Source: Benincasa hispida
Taxonomy: Eukaryota; Streptophyta; Magnoliopsida; Cucurbitales; Cucurbitaceae
Assembly (NCBI RefSeq): GCF_009727055.1
Contig: NC_052351.1
Coordinates: forward strand, 55,345,544-55,409,543
Length of the DNA: 64,000 nucleotides
Direction of reading: 5' to 3'
Shown piece by piece: positions 34,375 to 45,576 of this stretch. The notes beneath the pieces were generated by a model. It ran no database searches. It was not told where the DNA came from and was given only the letters and a program-made list of their open reading frames with translations. Within the stretch, counting starts at the first letter, position 1; each line of letters starts with the position of its first letter. The position numbers and the translations under genes are program-made.

Positions 34375-35340
34375 CTTGAACCCTAATTTCCCTACTTGTG
34401 TATGTTTACTACTGAGACTAGTATGGTGAGTAGGTTAATGTGAGGATTAATGTTTAATTGTTGGAAAAATGGTGAAAAGTTAGAAGAAATATTTAAGTTT
34501 GGGAAGCTTGACTCTCGGGTGAAGCTAGAAATTGGCTAAGTGTTGTATGTAGCCCATGTGTTGGCTTTGTGTTAGGCGTTGGAGTTGAGCCATGGGCGTT
34601 GGCCTTACTTATTTGTTGAGGATAATTGGGCTCTTAAGGAAGCCAAGTGTGGTCGAGTGAGGAGAATCCATGCATTGGTTGTGCACACCAAGAGGAGTAG
34701 TGTTGAGAGTAAGCAACCCTATGCATGGATAAGGCATGCGGCAACCAAGTGTGAGGTCAGTATGCGTGTGGCAGAATCATGTGTGCATGAGCGTGGGCGC
34801 TGGGAATTGAAGTGTTGCACATGGACGATCGCATAGATGCTTACGGGGCTGCACGATGTGCTAGACAATAACGCTAGATGATAAGCGTAAGCACTAGAGG
34901 ATGAGCGTCTGTGCTGGATGATGAGGAGAGCGAGAGATAGACGATGGGTGCACAACTAGTGAGGCTTTGTGTGCGTGCAGGCTAGGATAGGCATTAAGCG
35001 CAAGGTGCTGGCTATTCACTGTGCATTAAAGCTATGTGCTGAAGTAAGGCTGGGTGTGCATTGATCAAGCTTGGCATGCGATGAGTAGAGCTTGTGTTGG
35101 TCAGGCATTGCAAAGTTGAAAGGGCTGAAGTTGCAATGATGATTGAAGCTGAGATGAGGCCAAAGCACAAAGCACATGCGTTGGAATAGGTTTGCGTGAG
35201 AACTATGGTGTGCATTGAACTTAGCGTTGATAGTAGGTGAAGTAATCAGTCTTAAACCACTAATTAAGGGGCACCAGCTGCCCTAATCTCTGGAATTAAT
35301 TTCACTTGAGCTGGAGGTGTCATGCTAAGCATTTATAATA
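34375..35340. other. GC-richer insert of unknown origin between Copia gag and the Gypsy block
   Basis: The Copia frame stops abruptly near 34374, where TGTAAACCTTGAACCC begins. The segment is markedly G-rich on this strand, with words such as GGCGTTGG, GCATGCG, GATGAGCGT and GTGTGCATG repeated irregularly. The frames at 34579-34836 and on the other strand have no domain. It could be a Gypsy-type LTR (it starts TG and precedes Gypsy pol), or a separate truncated element. No matching copy exists on the far side. Confidence 0.4.
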
Positions 35341-35344
35341 AACG

Positions 35345-36337
35345 GTGGGAGGCAGTACAAAATGGAGGATGAACTTCAGTTTGAACAATTCTTTCGTGCA
35401 AATTGAGAGCTCTTGGTGTCTTTGGGATACTCAATGAGTCTAGTTTTAAAGGCAGTGCTATTGGAAGATGACGATGCGGACATATTAATTGCTCCATATA
35501 TTGATTTAGACTCACATGACTTGTCTCTTGCTGTTGTTGATGCTACCAAAGTAGATGAACCTTCTTCTGACTTCGATATATTTGATTTGCAGGTACAAGG
35601 GACCGAGCTGAAGGCTCTCCCTAGTCATTGGAAATATGTGTACTTAGGAGAAAGGAATACCCTTCCAGTCATAATTTCTAGAGAATTGACACGGGCCCAA
35701 GAGGAATCCTTGATCGACATCCTGAAAACTTATAAAGAGGCCATTGGGTGGGCCTTAGATGATCTTAAGAGAGTAAGCCCTTCCTTTTGCATGCATAGAA
35801 TCACTCTAGAGGAAGGAGCCAAATCCATAGTCCAATCCCTCAGGAAGCTCAATCCTAACTTAAAAGACATTGTTCTCAAGGTAATAATCAAGCTTAATGA
35901 GTTAGGGATCATTTACCCCGTTCTTGATAGCAAGTGGGTAAGCCCCATTCACATTGTTCCTAAGAAGACCGACATGACCATTGTAGATAATGACAAAGGG
36001 GAGATGGTGCCAATGTGTGTGCAAAACGGATGGAGGATGTGTATTAATTTTTGAAAACTAAACAAAGTCACTAAAAAAGACCACTTTCCTATCCCTTTTC
36101 TGGATTAAATGGTGGAACGACTCACTGGAAAACCATTTTTCTGCTTTCTTGATGCTTTTCTGGATTCTACTAAATCCCCATCACCCAAGAGGACCAAGAA
36201 AAGACCACGTTCACTTGCGCTTATGGTACAATGCCTTCAGACGTATGCCATTTGAGCTTTTTCAATGCCCCAGGTACGTTCCAAAGGTGTATGATGAGCA
36301 TATTTTTAGATTTTATAGAAAAGTGCATAGAAGTGTT
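35345..36337 (+). pseudogene. Gypsy (Tat/Athila-like) polyprotein, protease-RT junction and start of reverse transcriptase
   Basis: The open frame 35413-36054 contains ELKALPSHWKYVYLGERNTL, then EAIGWALDDLKRVSPSFCMH, LGIIYP, WVSPIHIVPKK and NGWRMCINF, a familiar order for Tat/Athila RT. A stop follows where the family has a conserved Arg-Lys-Leu; then KDHFPIPF and GKPFFCFLD are seen, followed by frameshifts. The text reaching FQRCMMSIF-like codons at 36270-36337 is cut by the solo LTR. RT continues at 38475. No 5' LTR, primer site or gag of this element is visible. Confidence 0.85.
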
Positions 36338-38474
36338 TGTTGGGGTTGATGCCCTAAAGTCTTGTGTCTTGTAGTCTGTAAACAGTTTGTATGAATGCTT
36401 GTGTTGTATAATATATGATATTTACTTCACATCTTGATTTTGCTCAGTTGTATGTTTTATTTGCTTCACCACAAACCAATAAACATAAAATCCCTGGTTA
36501 TCTATATGTAACTTAAACACATGTATGTGGTGACATAAAAGTAGATCATGTCTTGAGTGATAACCAAAATGGTCTGTAGTATATTGATATAGGAGGAAAA
36601 CCTTATCCTGGTAACGCTATGGATGCGACCTGCTTTGTGGAATGGTCACAAGTGTTGTGACTTGTCACAGATGGTCTGATCCTGATAATTCGTGTAGGGG
36701 ATATGCGAGCGGGGGCGTCCTATATAAAGAGTTTGTATAAGATCTGACCACGAAGTGTTAACGTCTCGTTATATAACACCGTTCATGACAGAGACTTCAC
36801 TTCACTAGAATGACCATAGGTAACATGACCTCAATCCTGATTGAGTTGGAAACTCCTGCCATTGAGGGCGGTCCTTCGATTTATATGGGTGCGAGTGGCC
36901 AGGTCACTGATTTAAACCTACCATTTTGGGGATTCGTCTGATTTGGGAGTTGGGAACTCAGGTACACAACACTCCTTCCCGAAGCAAGGGTAAGTAGATA
37001 GATAGCTCCCTTAAGGCTGATTTTAGGGCTTGAACGATGTGGCGCCACACACTTTCTCTTGGCTCGAGAGGTGTTCACACATAGTTGGACTATGTTGTAT
37101 TGTTCATTAGAGGAATTAGTAGTACTTAAGAAGTGAGATGTAACTACATGGGAAAAACGATAAATTGACCCAGTTGTACTTACAGGCATCTGTGAAGGGT
37201 CATCGTACTCATGATTGGTTATATCCGATGGACACAGAAATATATCTGTGGTAAAAAGAGTTCAACTGTTGGTCTTTAGTGGAATGCCTGACAGTTAATA
37301 GATGGTGGATCTCGTGGCTAAAGAGTTTAGTCAACTATTCACGGACCGTTAGAGCTTTGAGCCACAGGTCCATTAGGTCCCCTAGGTAGCTTGGATAAAG
37401 TCGAGAATCAGTATTTGGGTCAATTTGAAATGTTCAAATTGATAAGAGGGAGTTCGATTATATATGATATAATTAGACTGGTTAATTATATATGATATAA
37501 TTGAGTAAATGTATGAGATATATTATTTTGGAGGAAATTAGAAATAAATATGATTTATATCAAGTAGAGGAGAAATTACTATCGTAGATATGTGATATCA
37601 AAGTATAGGGTAAGAATATAATATGATTATATTCATTAATTATTAAATTGGTTAATTATATAATAATTGGCCTAAAATTTCTCTTGGACGTACGTTAGTG
37701 GGAGTAGTCGCATTCAGTTATGGTAACCGAAGAATAAAATAAAAATTTGTTTCATTTTGCAAAGGTTTGAAAAAATTGGCATCTGTGTGGAAACGCAAAC
37801 AATCACATAGTTGAGAGCCTATACGATATTCGCTCAACACCTAAACGATCGCACACCTCGCACCTAAACAATTGCACGCTAGTCCCTAAACGATCACTTA
37901 GCTTTTCTAAACATCGCATAATGTGCCGTGTTTTCTAAACGATCGTTTACCATTTACTAAACGATCGCTTAGTAAAACCTACACGATCGTGTAGCTTCTT
38001 CTAAACGATAAGCATTTAGCTATACGATAGCTCTTTTTCTCTCCCACTTGCTCATCATCTACATGATTTATTCTTTCTCCAACCTCTACCAAACTCACCA
38101 AAGACCACACTTTGGATTCTCACTCCGAAAATACCAAGAGCTCCATTTTGGTGGTGTCGTCCTGCTGCTGTTCACTTGTTCGTGATTGTTCATGTTGCTG
38201 TCGTTTGTGTAGATGATCGTGCTGCTACAAACGACTTGTTTTCTCGACGATAGAGATCGCGTAGAGGTCTTCCGCTGCGTCAGAGTTCCAAACTTGAAGA
38301 GGGCCTTCAATTGGTATGAGAACTCTTTCCCTTGTATTTTAGTGTTCAAATCATGCTTTTAATTAGTGTGAATTTGCATAACTGTATGTTAGATGTATAT
38401 GTTATATTTTAGTCATGATGAAATCGAAAAGATCTGAACGTACTCATGGATGCTCTTCGTTAAGAGATCCTTCA
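36338..38474 (+). mobile_element. solo LTR, Copia-type long LTR (2.14 kb), inserted in Gypsy reverse transcriptase
   Basis: Starts TGTTGGGGTTGATGCCC and ends CCTTCA, with a perfect 5-bp direct repeat GTGTT at 36333-36337 and 38475-38479. The Gypsy reading resumes across it (catalytic block FMDDFTVYG just after). It shares most of its length, inverted, with 124-2169. No gag or pol. The 3' third (37800-38030) holds an array of CTAAACGATCG-type motifs. Open frames inside, for example 36881-37189 and 38095-38349 on the - strand, are not genes. Confidence 0.92.
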
Positions 38475-39374
38475 GTGTTTATGGATGATTTTACAGTTTA
38501 CGGAGAGTCTTTTTAGGATTGCTTGCATAACCTTAGTCTACTTTTAAAATGATGCATTGAGGCTAATCTTGTCTTAAATTATGAAAAATGTCACTTTATG
38601 GCTTCCCATGGTATTGTGCTAAGGCATTTAGTTTCTACAAAAGGAATTGAGGTAGATAAAGCTAGGGTGGATATTATTACTAACCTCCCCTATCCGACAT
38701 ATGTTAGGAAAATTCGTTCTTTCCTTGGAAGTGTAGGTTTTTACAGGCGGTTCATCAAGGATTTTTCGAAGTTGGCATTACCTCTATCGACATTATTGCA
38801 GAAGGATGTTCCCTTTGAGTTTGACAAAAAATGTCAAGAGGCTTTCGACACTTTAAAGGAGAAGCTGACCACTACCCTAATTTTGCAACCTCCAAGGTGG
38901 GATGTGCCATTTGAGATCATGTGCGATACTAGCAATCTAGCTGTTGGAGCGGTGCTGGGAAAAAGGGTCGATAAGAAAAGCCACGTCATATGCTTTGCAT
39001 CAAGGACCCTAAACCCCAACCAAATTAATTACACCATAACTGAAAAAGAATTTTTGGCCATTGTTTTTTATTTAGATAAATTTCGTTCTTACATCATTGG
39101 ATTTCCTGTCACTATCTTTACTCACCACGCTGCTTTCAGGTATCTGATGACCAAGAAGGAGTCAAAACTTCGATTGGTCCGTTGGATTGTCCTTCTCCAA
39201 GAGTTCAATTTGACCATCAAAGACAGAAAGGGGGCAGAAAACTTGGCAGCTGACCATTTGAGTAGGATAGTACAAGAAGAAGAGCCTATACCCTATGTGA
39301 GGACTTTCCAGATGAGTTCCTATTCCATATCGATGCACTCACTCCATGGTATGCTGACATGGTTAATTTCCTAG
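38475..39374 (+). pseudogene. Gypsy reverse transcriptase (catalytic end) and RNase H
   Basis: The piece begins with the catalytic FMDDFTVYG block, has stops at about 38513 and 38547, and is then open from 38598. It shows ITNLPYPTYVRKIRSFLGSV, GFYRRFIKDFSKLALPLSTL, ASRTLNPNQINYTITEKEFL and DRKGAENLAADHLSRIVQ, the normal RT thumb to RNase H connection. One usual RNase H Asp (in the FTDH motif of relatives) is His here (FTHHAAFRYL), so that catalytic site looks lost. It is interrupted upstream by the solo LTR. Confidence 0.88.
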
Positions 39375-40643
39375 TAACAAGTAAGTTCAATCACGATATG
39401 CCTAGTTCTAGAAAGGCCAAATTGAAAAGTGATTCGAGATACTTTGTTTGGGAACCACCATACCTTTGAAAGATTTGTTCTGACCAAATCATTAGGAGGT
39501 GTGTCCCAAATGAAGAGTTTGAATCAATGTTCACCTTTTGTCATGAGATTACTTGTGGGGGGCATTTTAGTCCTAGGAGAACTACTAGGAAGGTCTTGGA
39601 TAATGGGTTGATTTGGGATTCTCTGTTCGTCGACTGCTTTGCATTTTGTAAGTCTTGTGAGAGGTGTCAGAGGTCAGGATCTTTGTCTAGAAGGAATGAG
39701 ATGCCTTTAAATTCTATTTTTGTATATGAGATCTTTGATGTATAGGGTATGGATTTCATGGGCCATTTTCTTTCTTCATTTGGCTACTTATACATTCTTA
39801 TAGCAGTTGACTATGTTCCGAAGTGGGTCGAGGCAATCTTCACTCGGACTAATAATGCTACTGTGGTTTAAGGTTTCTTAAGAGCTAATATTTTTTTTCT
39901 TCTAGATTTGGTATACCTCATGCTATAATCAGTGATTAGGGTGCTCATTTTTGCAACCAGACCATCGAGGCACTCATGAGGAAATATGGAGTACACCATC
40001 GTGTTGCCACTCCGTATCACCCTTAGACGAATGGACAAGCTGAAATATTAAATCGAGAGGTCAAAAATATCCTGGAAAAGATGGTGAACCCAACTAGGAA
40101 AGATTCGAGCACACGCCTTGAAGATGCTCTTTGGGCGTACAGGACTGCATTCAAAACACATATTAGAACAATGCCCTTTAAGCGGGTCTATGGTAAGGCG
40201 TACCAGCTACCAGTCCAGACCGAGCATAGAGCATATTGGATTGTCAAACAGTGTAATATGAACTTGGTGCAAGCCGGTGAGCAGAGACTGCTAGAGCTAC
40301 AAGAGTTGGAGGAATTACGCTTGGAGGCCTATGAGAACTCAAGGATCTACAAGGAAAAATCAAAGTAAATTCACATAGAGGCCTTTTGAGAAAGGAATTT
40401 TGGGTTGGGCAGAAAGTGTTACTTTATAATTCTCATCTATCACTTATGCCTGGTAAACTGAAGTTTAAATGGCTTGGTCCCTTTGAGGTAATCAATTTAT
40501 TTCCCTATGGTGTTATGGAGATCTTAAGTCTAGAAACTGGGAAGGAATTCAAAGTGAACAGGCATTGCTTAAAAATTTTCAATGAAGGAGAAGCCAACTG
40601 TGTTAGTGCAAGCTTCTTGTTGGCTCCACCTTCCATCACTTAA
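39375..40643 (+). pseudogene. Gypsy integrase, decayed
   Basis: Across shifting frames the zinc-binding part (CHEITCGGHFSPRRTTRKVL, FCKSCERCQRSG) is followed by core pieces (GMDFMGHF, AVDYVPKWVEAI) with a stop between them. Then come [20 protein letters not shown] (40135 onward) and the C-terminal domain FWVGQKVLLYNSHLSLMPGK (40386-40643). Stops and frameshifts are frequent in 39740-40080. The order zinc-core-C-terminal is normal for Gypsy elements. Confidence 0.85.
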
Positions 40644-41870
40644 GCTCGTATCACCGGACATCTAGCAAAGGACGTTAAACGTTGCGCTACCTGGAGGTAA
40701 CCAAGAGTTTTATTTGCTTTCTTTTCTTTCTGCTTTATTTTTCTTTTTATTTTCTTTTAATTTAAAATCTCGGCTGACTACATTTACCTTCTTTATAAGA
40801 GATGTGAAATTTTGACTCTTGAGGTATAAGATGATCATGCCTATGTTTGAAAATCCAGGGGAGTTTTTATATTCCCTCTTTCCCCTTTTTCTTTTTGTCC
40901 TTAGCATGATACATTGAGGACAATGCATAGTTTTTAAGTTGGGGGTGGGTGAAGCATGCTTCGCGTGATTGAAAAGTAAATTGAATCTGTCATGGTGGGT
41001 GCCTATTTTTGTTTGCTCTGTTTACTGTCTCCTTTCAATGACATATTGATGATGCACTTAATAGGTTGCCTGTTCTTAAAAAGAGTAATTTTCACAATTT
41101 GAGCTTTTTATAAACATTTTTTTTCATGAGTCCCATATTAAATGAACCTAAGTTAAAAAAAAATTTCAGTTTTAAATCCTTTAAAGTCTTAGAAACAGAT
41201 TATCTATCTCGGATTTTCGTTGTCACCTCGAAAGGCTTGGCTTAGGAGTAAGTTTTAGTGCATGAGAGTAAAACTAGATAGTGAAAAAATAATAATAAAT
41301 AAGCCTAGTGTGTGTGAAAAATAAAAGAGAAATATACTAGTTGGAAAAAAATATTAAAATGAGGCATTTCGACATGTTTGCAAAAAAAATAATAGTGTGC
41401 GTATGTGCATGGATAGAGGTGAAAAGAGCTACCTTCGCTGTGTCTTGTTAGGGCCTGCGAGAAAAGAGCAACAGGTTTCTGACGGTTTAGTGTGAAACTA
41501 ACCCTCTAGGTAAAATAAATGCCTTTTATTTTTTGTGTGCGTGAGTTTTTGGGCTTTCCTTGATAGTGTTACTCTTTGACTAGCAATATCAGTATGTCTC
41601 TAGTTGATGATCGAGCCAGAGTAGAGGAAATATGAATCAGGAGATGGATAAGACTTTTCCGGGCACTTTACGATTTCTGAAAATTTTTTCTTAGATTCTC
41701 ATTTGTGCATGGTTTTGAATTGAGTGATTATTTGGTTTGATTTATTATGCGGTCCTATAGACTGTTGAGATTGGAGGAAGGATTCGTAAATAGAGTGAAC
41801 ATTTTCTTATTAAAATCCATGACTGAATTTTATCTTGCTTGGGACGATCAAGTCTTAAGTTGAGGGTATT
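40644..41870 (+). other. Gypsy 3' untranslated region
   Basis: Non-coding, between integrase and the 3' LTR. It includes TTAAGTTGGGGGTGGG (40935) and, just before the LTR, CTTAAGTTGAGGGTATT, a polypurine-like tract. No envelope-like frame is present. Confidence 0.6.
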
Positions 41871-43446
41871 TGTTAGCTCTAAAAAAGTGCTAAATTTATG
41901 GCCTTAACTTCCTATATTTGGGTAATTCCTGGATTTTGTTGTCTTATTTTATAGGAGAATTAACCCTATGGAGTAGACATGTGGAAAAGACAAAGTATTG
42001 AGCCAAAAGAGCAGAAAAACTGGAGTCTAAACGTACTAAATCGAGTTGAGTTGAAAAAGGACGATTTTCCCTTGCGCCAGTGTTACAATGCTCATATTAA
42101 GCCTAAGTCCAATGCTCATTTGACGTTGTAAGGCAATAGCATTAGGAGCAGGGCAGAGTCGCAATACTGCCTTGAGCATCATGACGCTCCGGAGTTGAGA
42201 CACTGCCACCGTCGCAACATCCCCTAACGCTGAGGACCTGGCGCTGGAAGACAGAAGTGCAGCGTCGCAATGCTCCTCTTGAGCGTTGCTACGCTACAAA
42301 CTTTGACGAAAAATCAGAGGGGCACGCGGCGCAACCGAGCGTCACACCTATCATCGCAACACTTGCTTGATGCTTATTGAAGAACATTGCAGTGTTGCGA
42401 CGCTTAACCCTAGTGTTGTGACGCTACTGGGATGCTAGAAATAGGACCCTCGAGGTTAGTCCGAGAGGACGACTCATTCGAGAACCAGCCCGAATAAAGA
42501 GTAATTTGAGAGTTTTGTCCAGTTTTTGAGTGTTTTGAGTAAAATTTTGAGCAATTATTGGTATAGTCAGTCTCGATTATCTTTTTTTTTATCATTATAT
42601 TCTAAATATGCCTTTTAGAGCTAAATTATTTTCTTGAGATAGTTTGTATATCTTAATTCTTGAAGGCCAATTAGTTTATTTTATTCAATTGTTGTGAACC
42701 CTTTAAGGGATTGGTTTTTTTATTTTTTTATTTTTTTTTATTTTTAATTGAATTTAATAAAATTTTCTGACAAATTGATTTGTTGAATTTCAAGTTTGTA
42801 AAATCTTTCTAACCTATGCATCGTTGATCGATTAAGTTGCAAATATTTGGATCGCATGGTTAAGGTTTAGACTTTTTCTTGTCGAGTTCATGTGGGTCCT
42901 AATATAATCTTTCCCAAATAAATCATGCAACAAGATATGACTTTCCAGCTTGTTGTATGTCTCACATTTGAATCCTTTCTAATTGCTTTTCAGTTTTAAC
43001 GTGGGTGTCGCTAATAAGGAAAAGTTTTTAAACTGAATTATGGCTGATTTAGTTTTTACCAAAAATTGGCTAATTGGGCTATTAGAATTTCTAATAGGCT
43101 GAGGGGTTTACATAATTGGAAAAAAAATTAACTAGTGCCTAAGGATAGAAAATAAAAAGCATACAAATTAATCCCAAGATCTTATCTCAATTTTATTCAA
43201 ACCCTTTTTCTATACTTGCTCTTGTTTCTTTTCTCTATTTGTTTAATTTTCCTCATCAAAACTAAAACCATCAAAACTCCTTTTATTTGAAATTCGTACA
43301 TTGTCTTGGATTGATTCAATAGTCTCCCTGTGGATTCGACCCCGATCTTACTGCTTTGTTACTTCTGTGGTACAAGTTTTAGATCGGTGAAAATAAATTA
43401 AATTTGTTCAAATTTGGGGTAACGATATCGATGTCGAATCCCGAAC
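41871..43446 (+). repeat. Gypsy 3' LTR (Tat/Athila-like)
   Basis: Starts TGTTAGCTCTAAAAAAGTGC right after the polypurine tract. It contains CTCCCTGTGGATTCGACCCC (about 43325), a phrase I associate with the end region of Tat/Athila LTRs, and ends near CCGAACA at 43446. 42060-42430 is a GC-rich stretch of repeated GCGTTGCGACGCT-like words. The right boundary is estimated because another LTR fragment abuts it. Confidence 0.65.
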
Positions 43447-44886
43447 ACTATGAACTCCTGTTTATTTGAGATTATCCTTAGATTTGTATAGGTGAGGATT
43501 GGCTCAACAGCGTCGGCTCAATAAGTCTCCCATTTTAGGGGTAAGACCGGGTAGATAGTTGAGAACATAGGGTGCAATAAGGAATTCACGAGGGATAGGA
43601 GAAAGATTGTTCTCTTAAGTACTGAATCTAGGTCTTGAACAAAGGACCCCACCCTCTCATTGGCCCGAGAGAGATCTAGCTTAGTGATTGGATCACAAAC
43701 TAATTGTTCATTAGAAGATTAGTGGAACTTAAGGAGAAAGATGTAATGTCGGGGGTAAAATAGTATCTTGACCCAACCGTTATTACGAACAAACTGTGAA
43801 GGGTCGACTTACTAATTATGTTAAATCAAGTGGACACAAATATATCTACAGTGAAGAGAGTGCAACTATGGAGCTATAATGGTATGACTTGATAGTTAAC
43901 GAATACTAATTACTTTGGTCCAAAGAGTTTTAGCCATAAGGTCCATTTACTAGCTCGTAAAACTTGAACACCTTGAATTAATAAATTGAGTGAATTTGGA
44001 ATAATATCAATTTGAATTGTTCAAATTGAATTTCGATTTGAAATGTTCAAATTAAAATTAGGGTTTGTATAATTATATTTGATATAATTAATTAATGTTT
44101 AATTTATTGAAATTAAACGAAATTGGAGAGTTTATAATATTGAAATATTGATTTAAATATTAATTACATGAATAGGATTCATATTTAAAATTAGTTGTGT
44201 GATTAATTTAACATTTGATATTAAATTGTTATTTAATTAATTAAAAATCAAATTAATTTTCAATTTCAATTCAGTTTGAGAAATTGAATGTTGATGTTTT
44301 AAATTTAATTAATTATGAATTAATTAAATTAAATTTTAGTTAATTTTGGAATCAATTGAAATTTGTTTTTGAAAAACAAAATTGGAAATTTATGGTTTAG
44401 TGGGATTTTCTCGCAAAATTTCTTTGGAGAAGCTGTTTCCTCCTAATCACACCACCTATCCATTTGAACAATCAACTTTAGTGCAGGCATTCAGATGGTC
44501 TATCAATGCTTAAGGAGTTGATTAAAAGCTCTCCATTTTTGCTGAAGAGAAGTTAAGGTTGCTGGAAATGGTTTCTGCTGCAACTTTCATCCTCATCTGA
44601 AAACTCATCCTATTCCCTTCACAAATTCATTCTAATATGAGTTCCATCGCTCAAATTCAAGGTCGAGAATAGTAGAGAAGATCTCTTGGTAGTTCACTAT
44701 TGAATTGGAGCTGGAATCACATGAAGAGCAGCTTGGAATTGGGAGAATTCATCAAAGGTATGTAGTTTAGAAACCTTCTTTTGAAGTTTCTGTTTAAGCA
44801 TGCTTTTAGAACTCAAATTAAATGTAATTAGAGTGCTTATTAATTCTGTTTGATTCCGTTGCATGCTAGTAGATCTTAACACTACA
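43447..44886 (+). mobile_element. 5'-truncated long Copia-type LTR fragment
   Basis: It starts inside the LTR with ACTATGAACTCCTGTT, matching 60268 onward in the element at 59829-61789. It then follows that LTR in order (TAAGTCTCCCATTTTAGGGG, CCCTCTCATTGGCCCGAGAG, AACTAATTGTTCATTAGAAG, GGACACAAATATATCTAC) and ends with GTAATTAGAGTGCTTATTAA and a final CA near 44886. About the first 440 bp are missing. The Copia host resumes about 40 bp later. Boundary coordinates are approximate. Confidence 0.7.
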
Positions 44887-44929
44887 ATCGTTATCATATT
44901 AAGACTAAAGTGAGAATAATGTAGAATAT

Positions 44930-45576
44930 CTATATATCATTTCCACTGTCTCAAATGAAAAATGTATATTGGAAGAGTTACCTGTTTTATCTTCTGGATT
45001 ATATTATACTCATATACGAGTAATTGAAACATATGCAACAATGAACCTGAAGTTCATGAATCCAAACATATCTACTATTTGGCATGATCGATTGGGTGAT
45101 TTAGGATCTACAATGATAAGGAGAATTATTGAGAATTCAAATGGACACCCATAAAAAACCAAAAGAATGTTCAATCTAATGAATCATCATGTGATGCTTG
45201 CTCTCAAGAAAAATTGATAATTAAACTATCACCAGCTAATGTGGAGACTAATTCACCTGCATTTTCAGAACGAATTCTCGGTAATATATGTAGACCTATT
45301 AACCCACCAAGTGGACCATTTAGATATTTTATGGTATTAATAGATGCATCCAATAGATGGTCACACGTGTGCTTATTATCAAGTTGAAATCTTGCATTTG
45401 CAAGATTACTTGCTCAAATAATTAAGTTAAGAGCGTAATTTCCTAATTATACAATTAAAACCATTCGTCTTGGTAATGCTGGTGAATTTACATCTCAAGC
45501 TTTTTATAATTATTGTATATCAATTGGGATAAGTGTTGAGCATCCTGTAGCTCATGTTCATACATAAAATGGTTTA
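44930..45576 (+). pseudogene. Copia pol: pre-integrase zinc region and integrase core start
   Basis: Readable in the frame of 44969: CILEELPVLSSGLYYTH, IWHDRLGDLGSTMIRRIIEN, SCDACSQEKLIIKLSP, PPSGPFRYFMVLIDASNRWS. This is the GAG-pre-integrase zinc domain followed by the integrase core. The second catalytic Asp is replaced: the text reads IRLGNAGEFTSQ where relatives have an Asp before Asn-Ala-Gly-Glu. Several stops. It is cut at 45576 by the solo LTR and resumes at 47904. Confidence 0.85.

Noticed and set aside
38095..38349. 84-codon - strand frame
   Set aside because: Inside the solo LTR 36338-38474; the region is shared with another LTR and has no domain.
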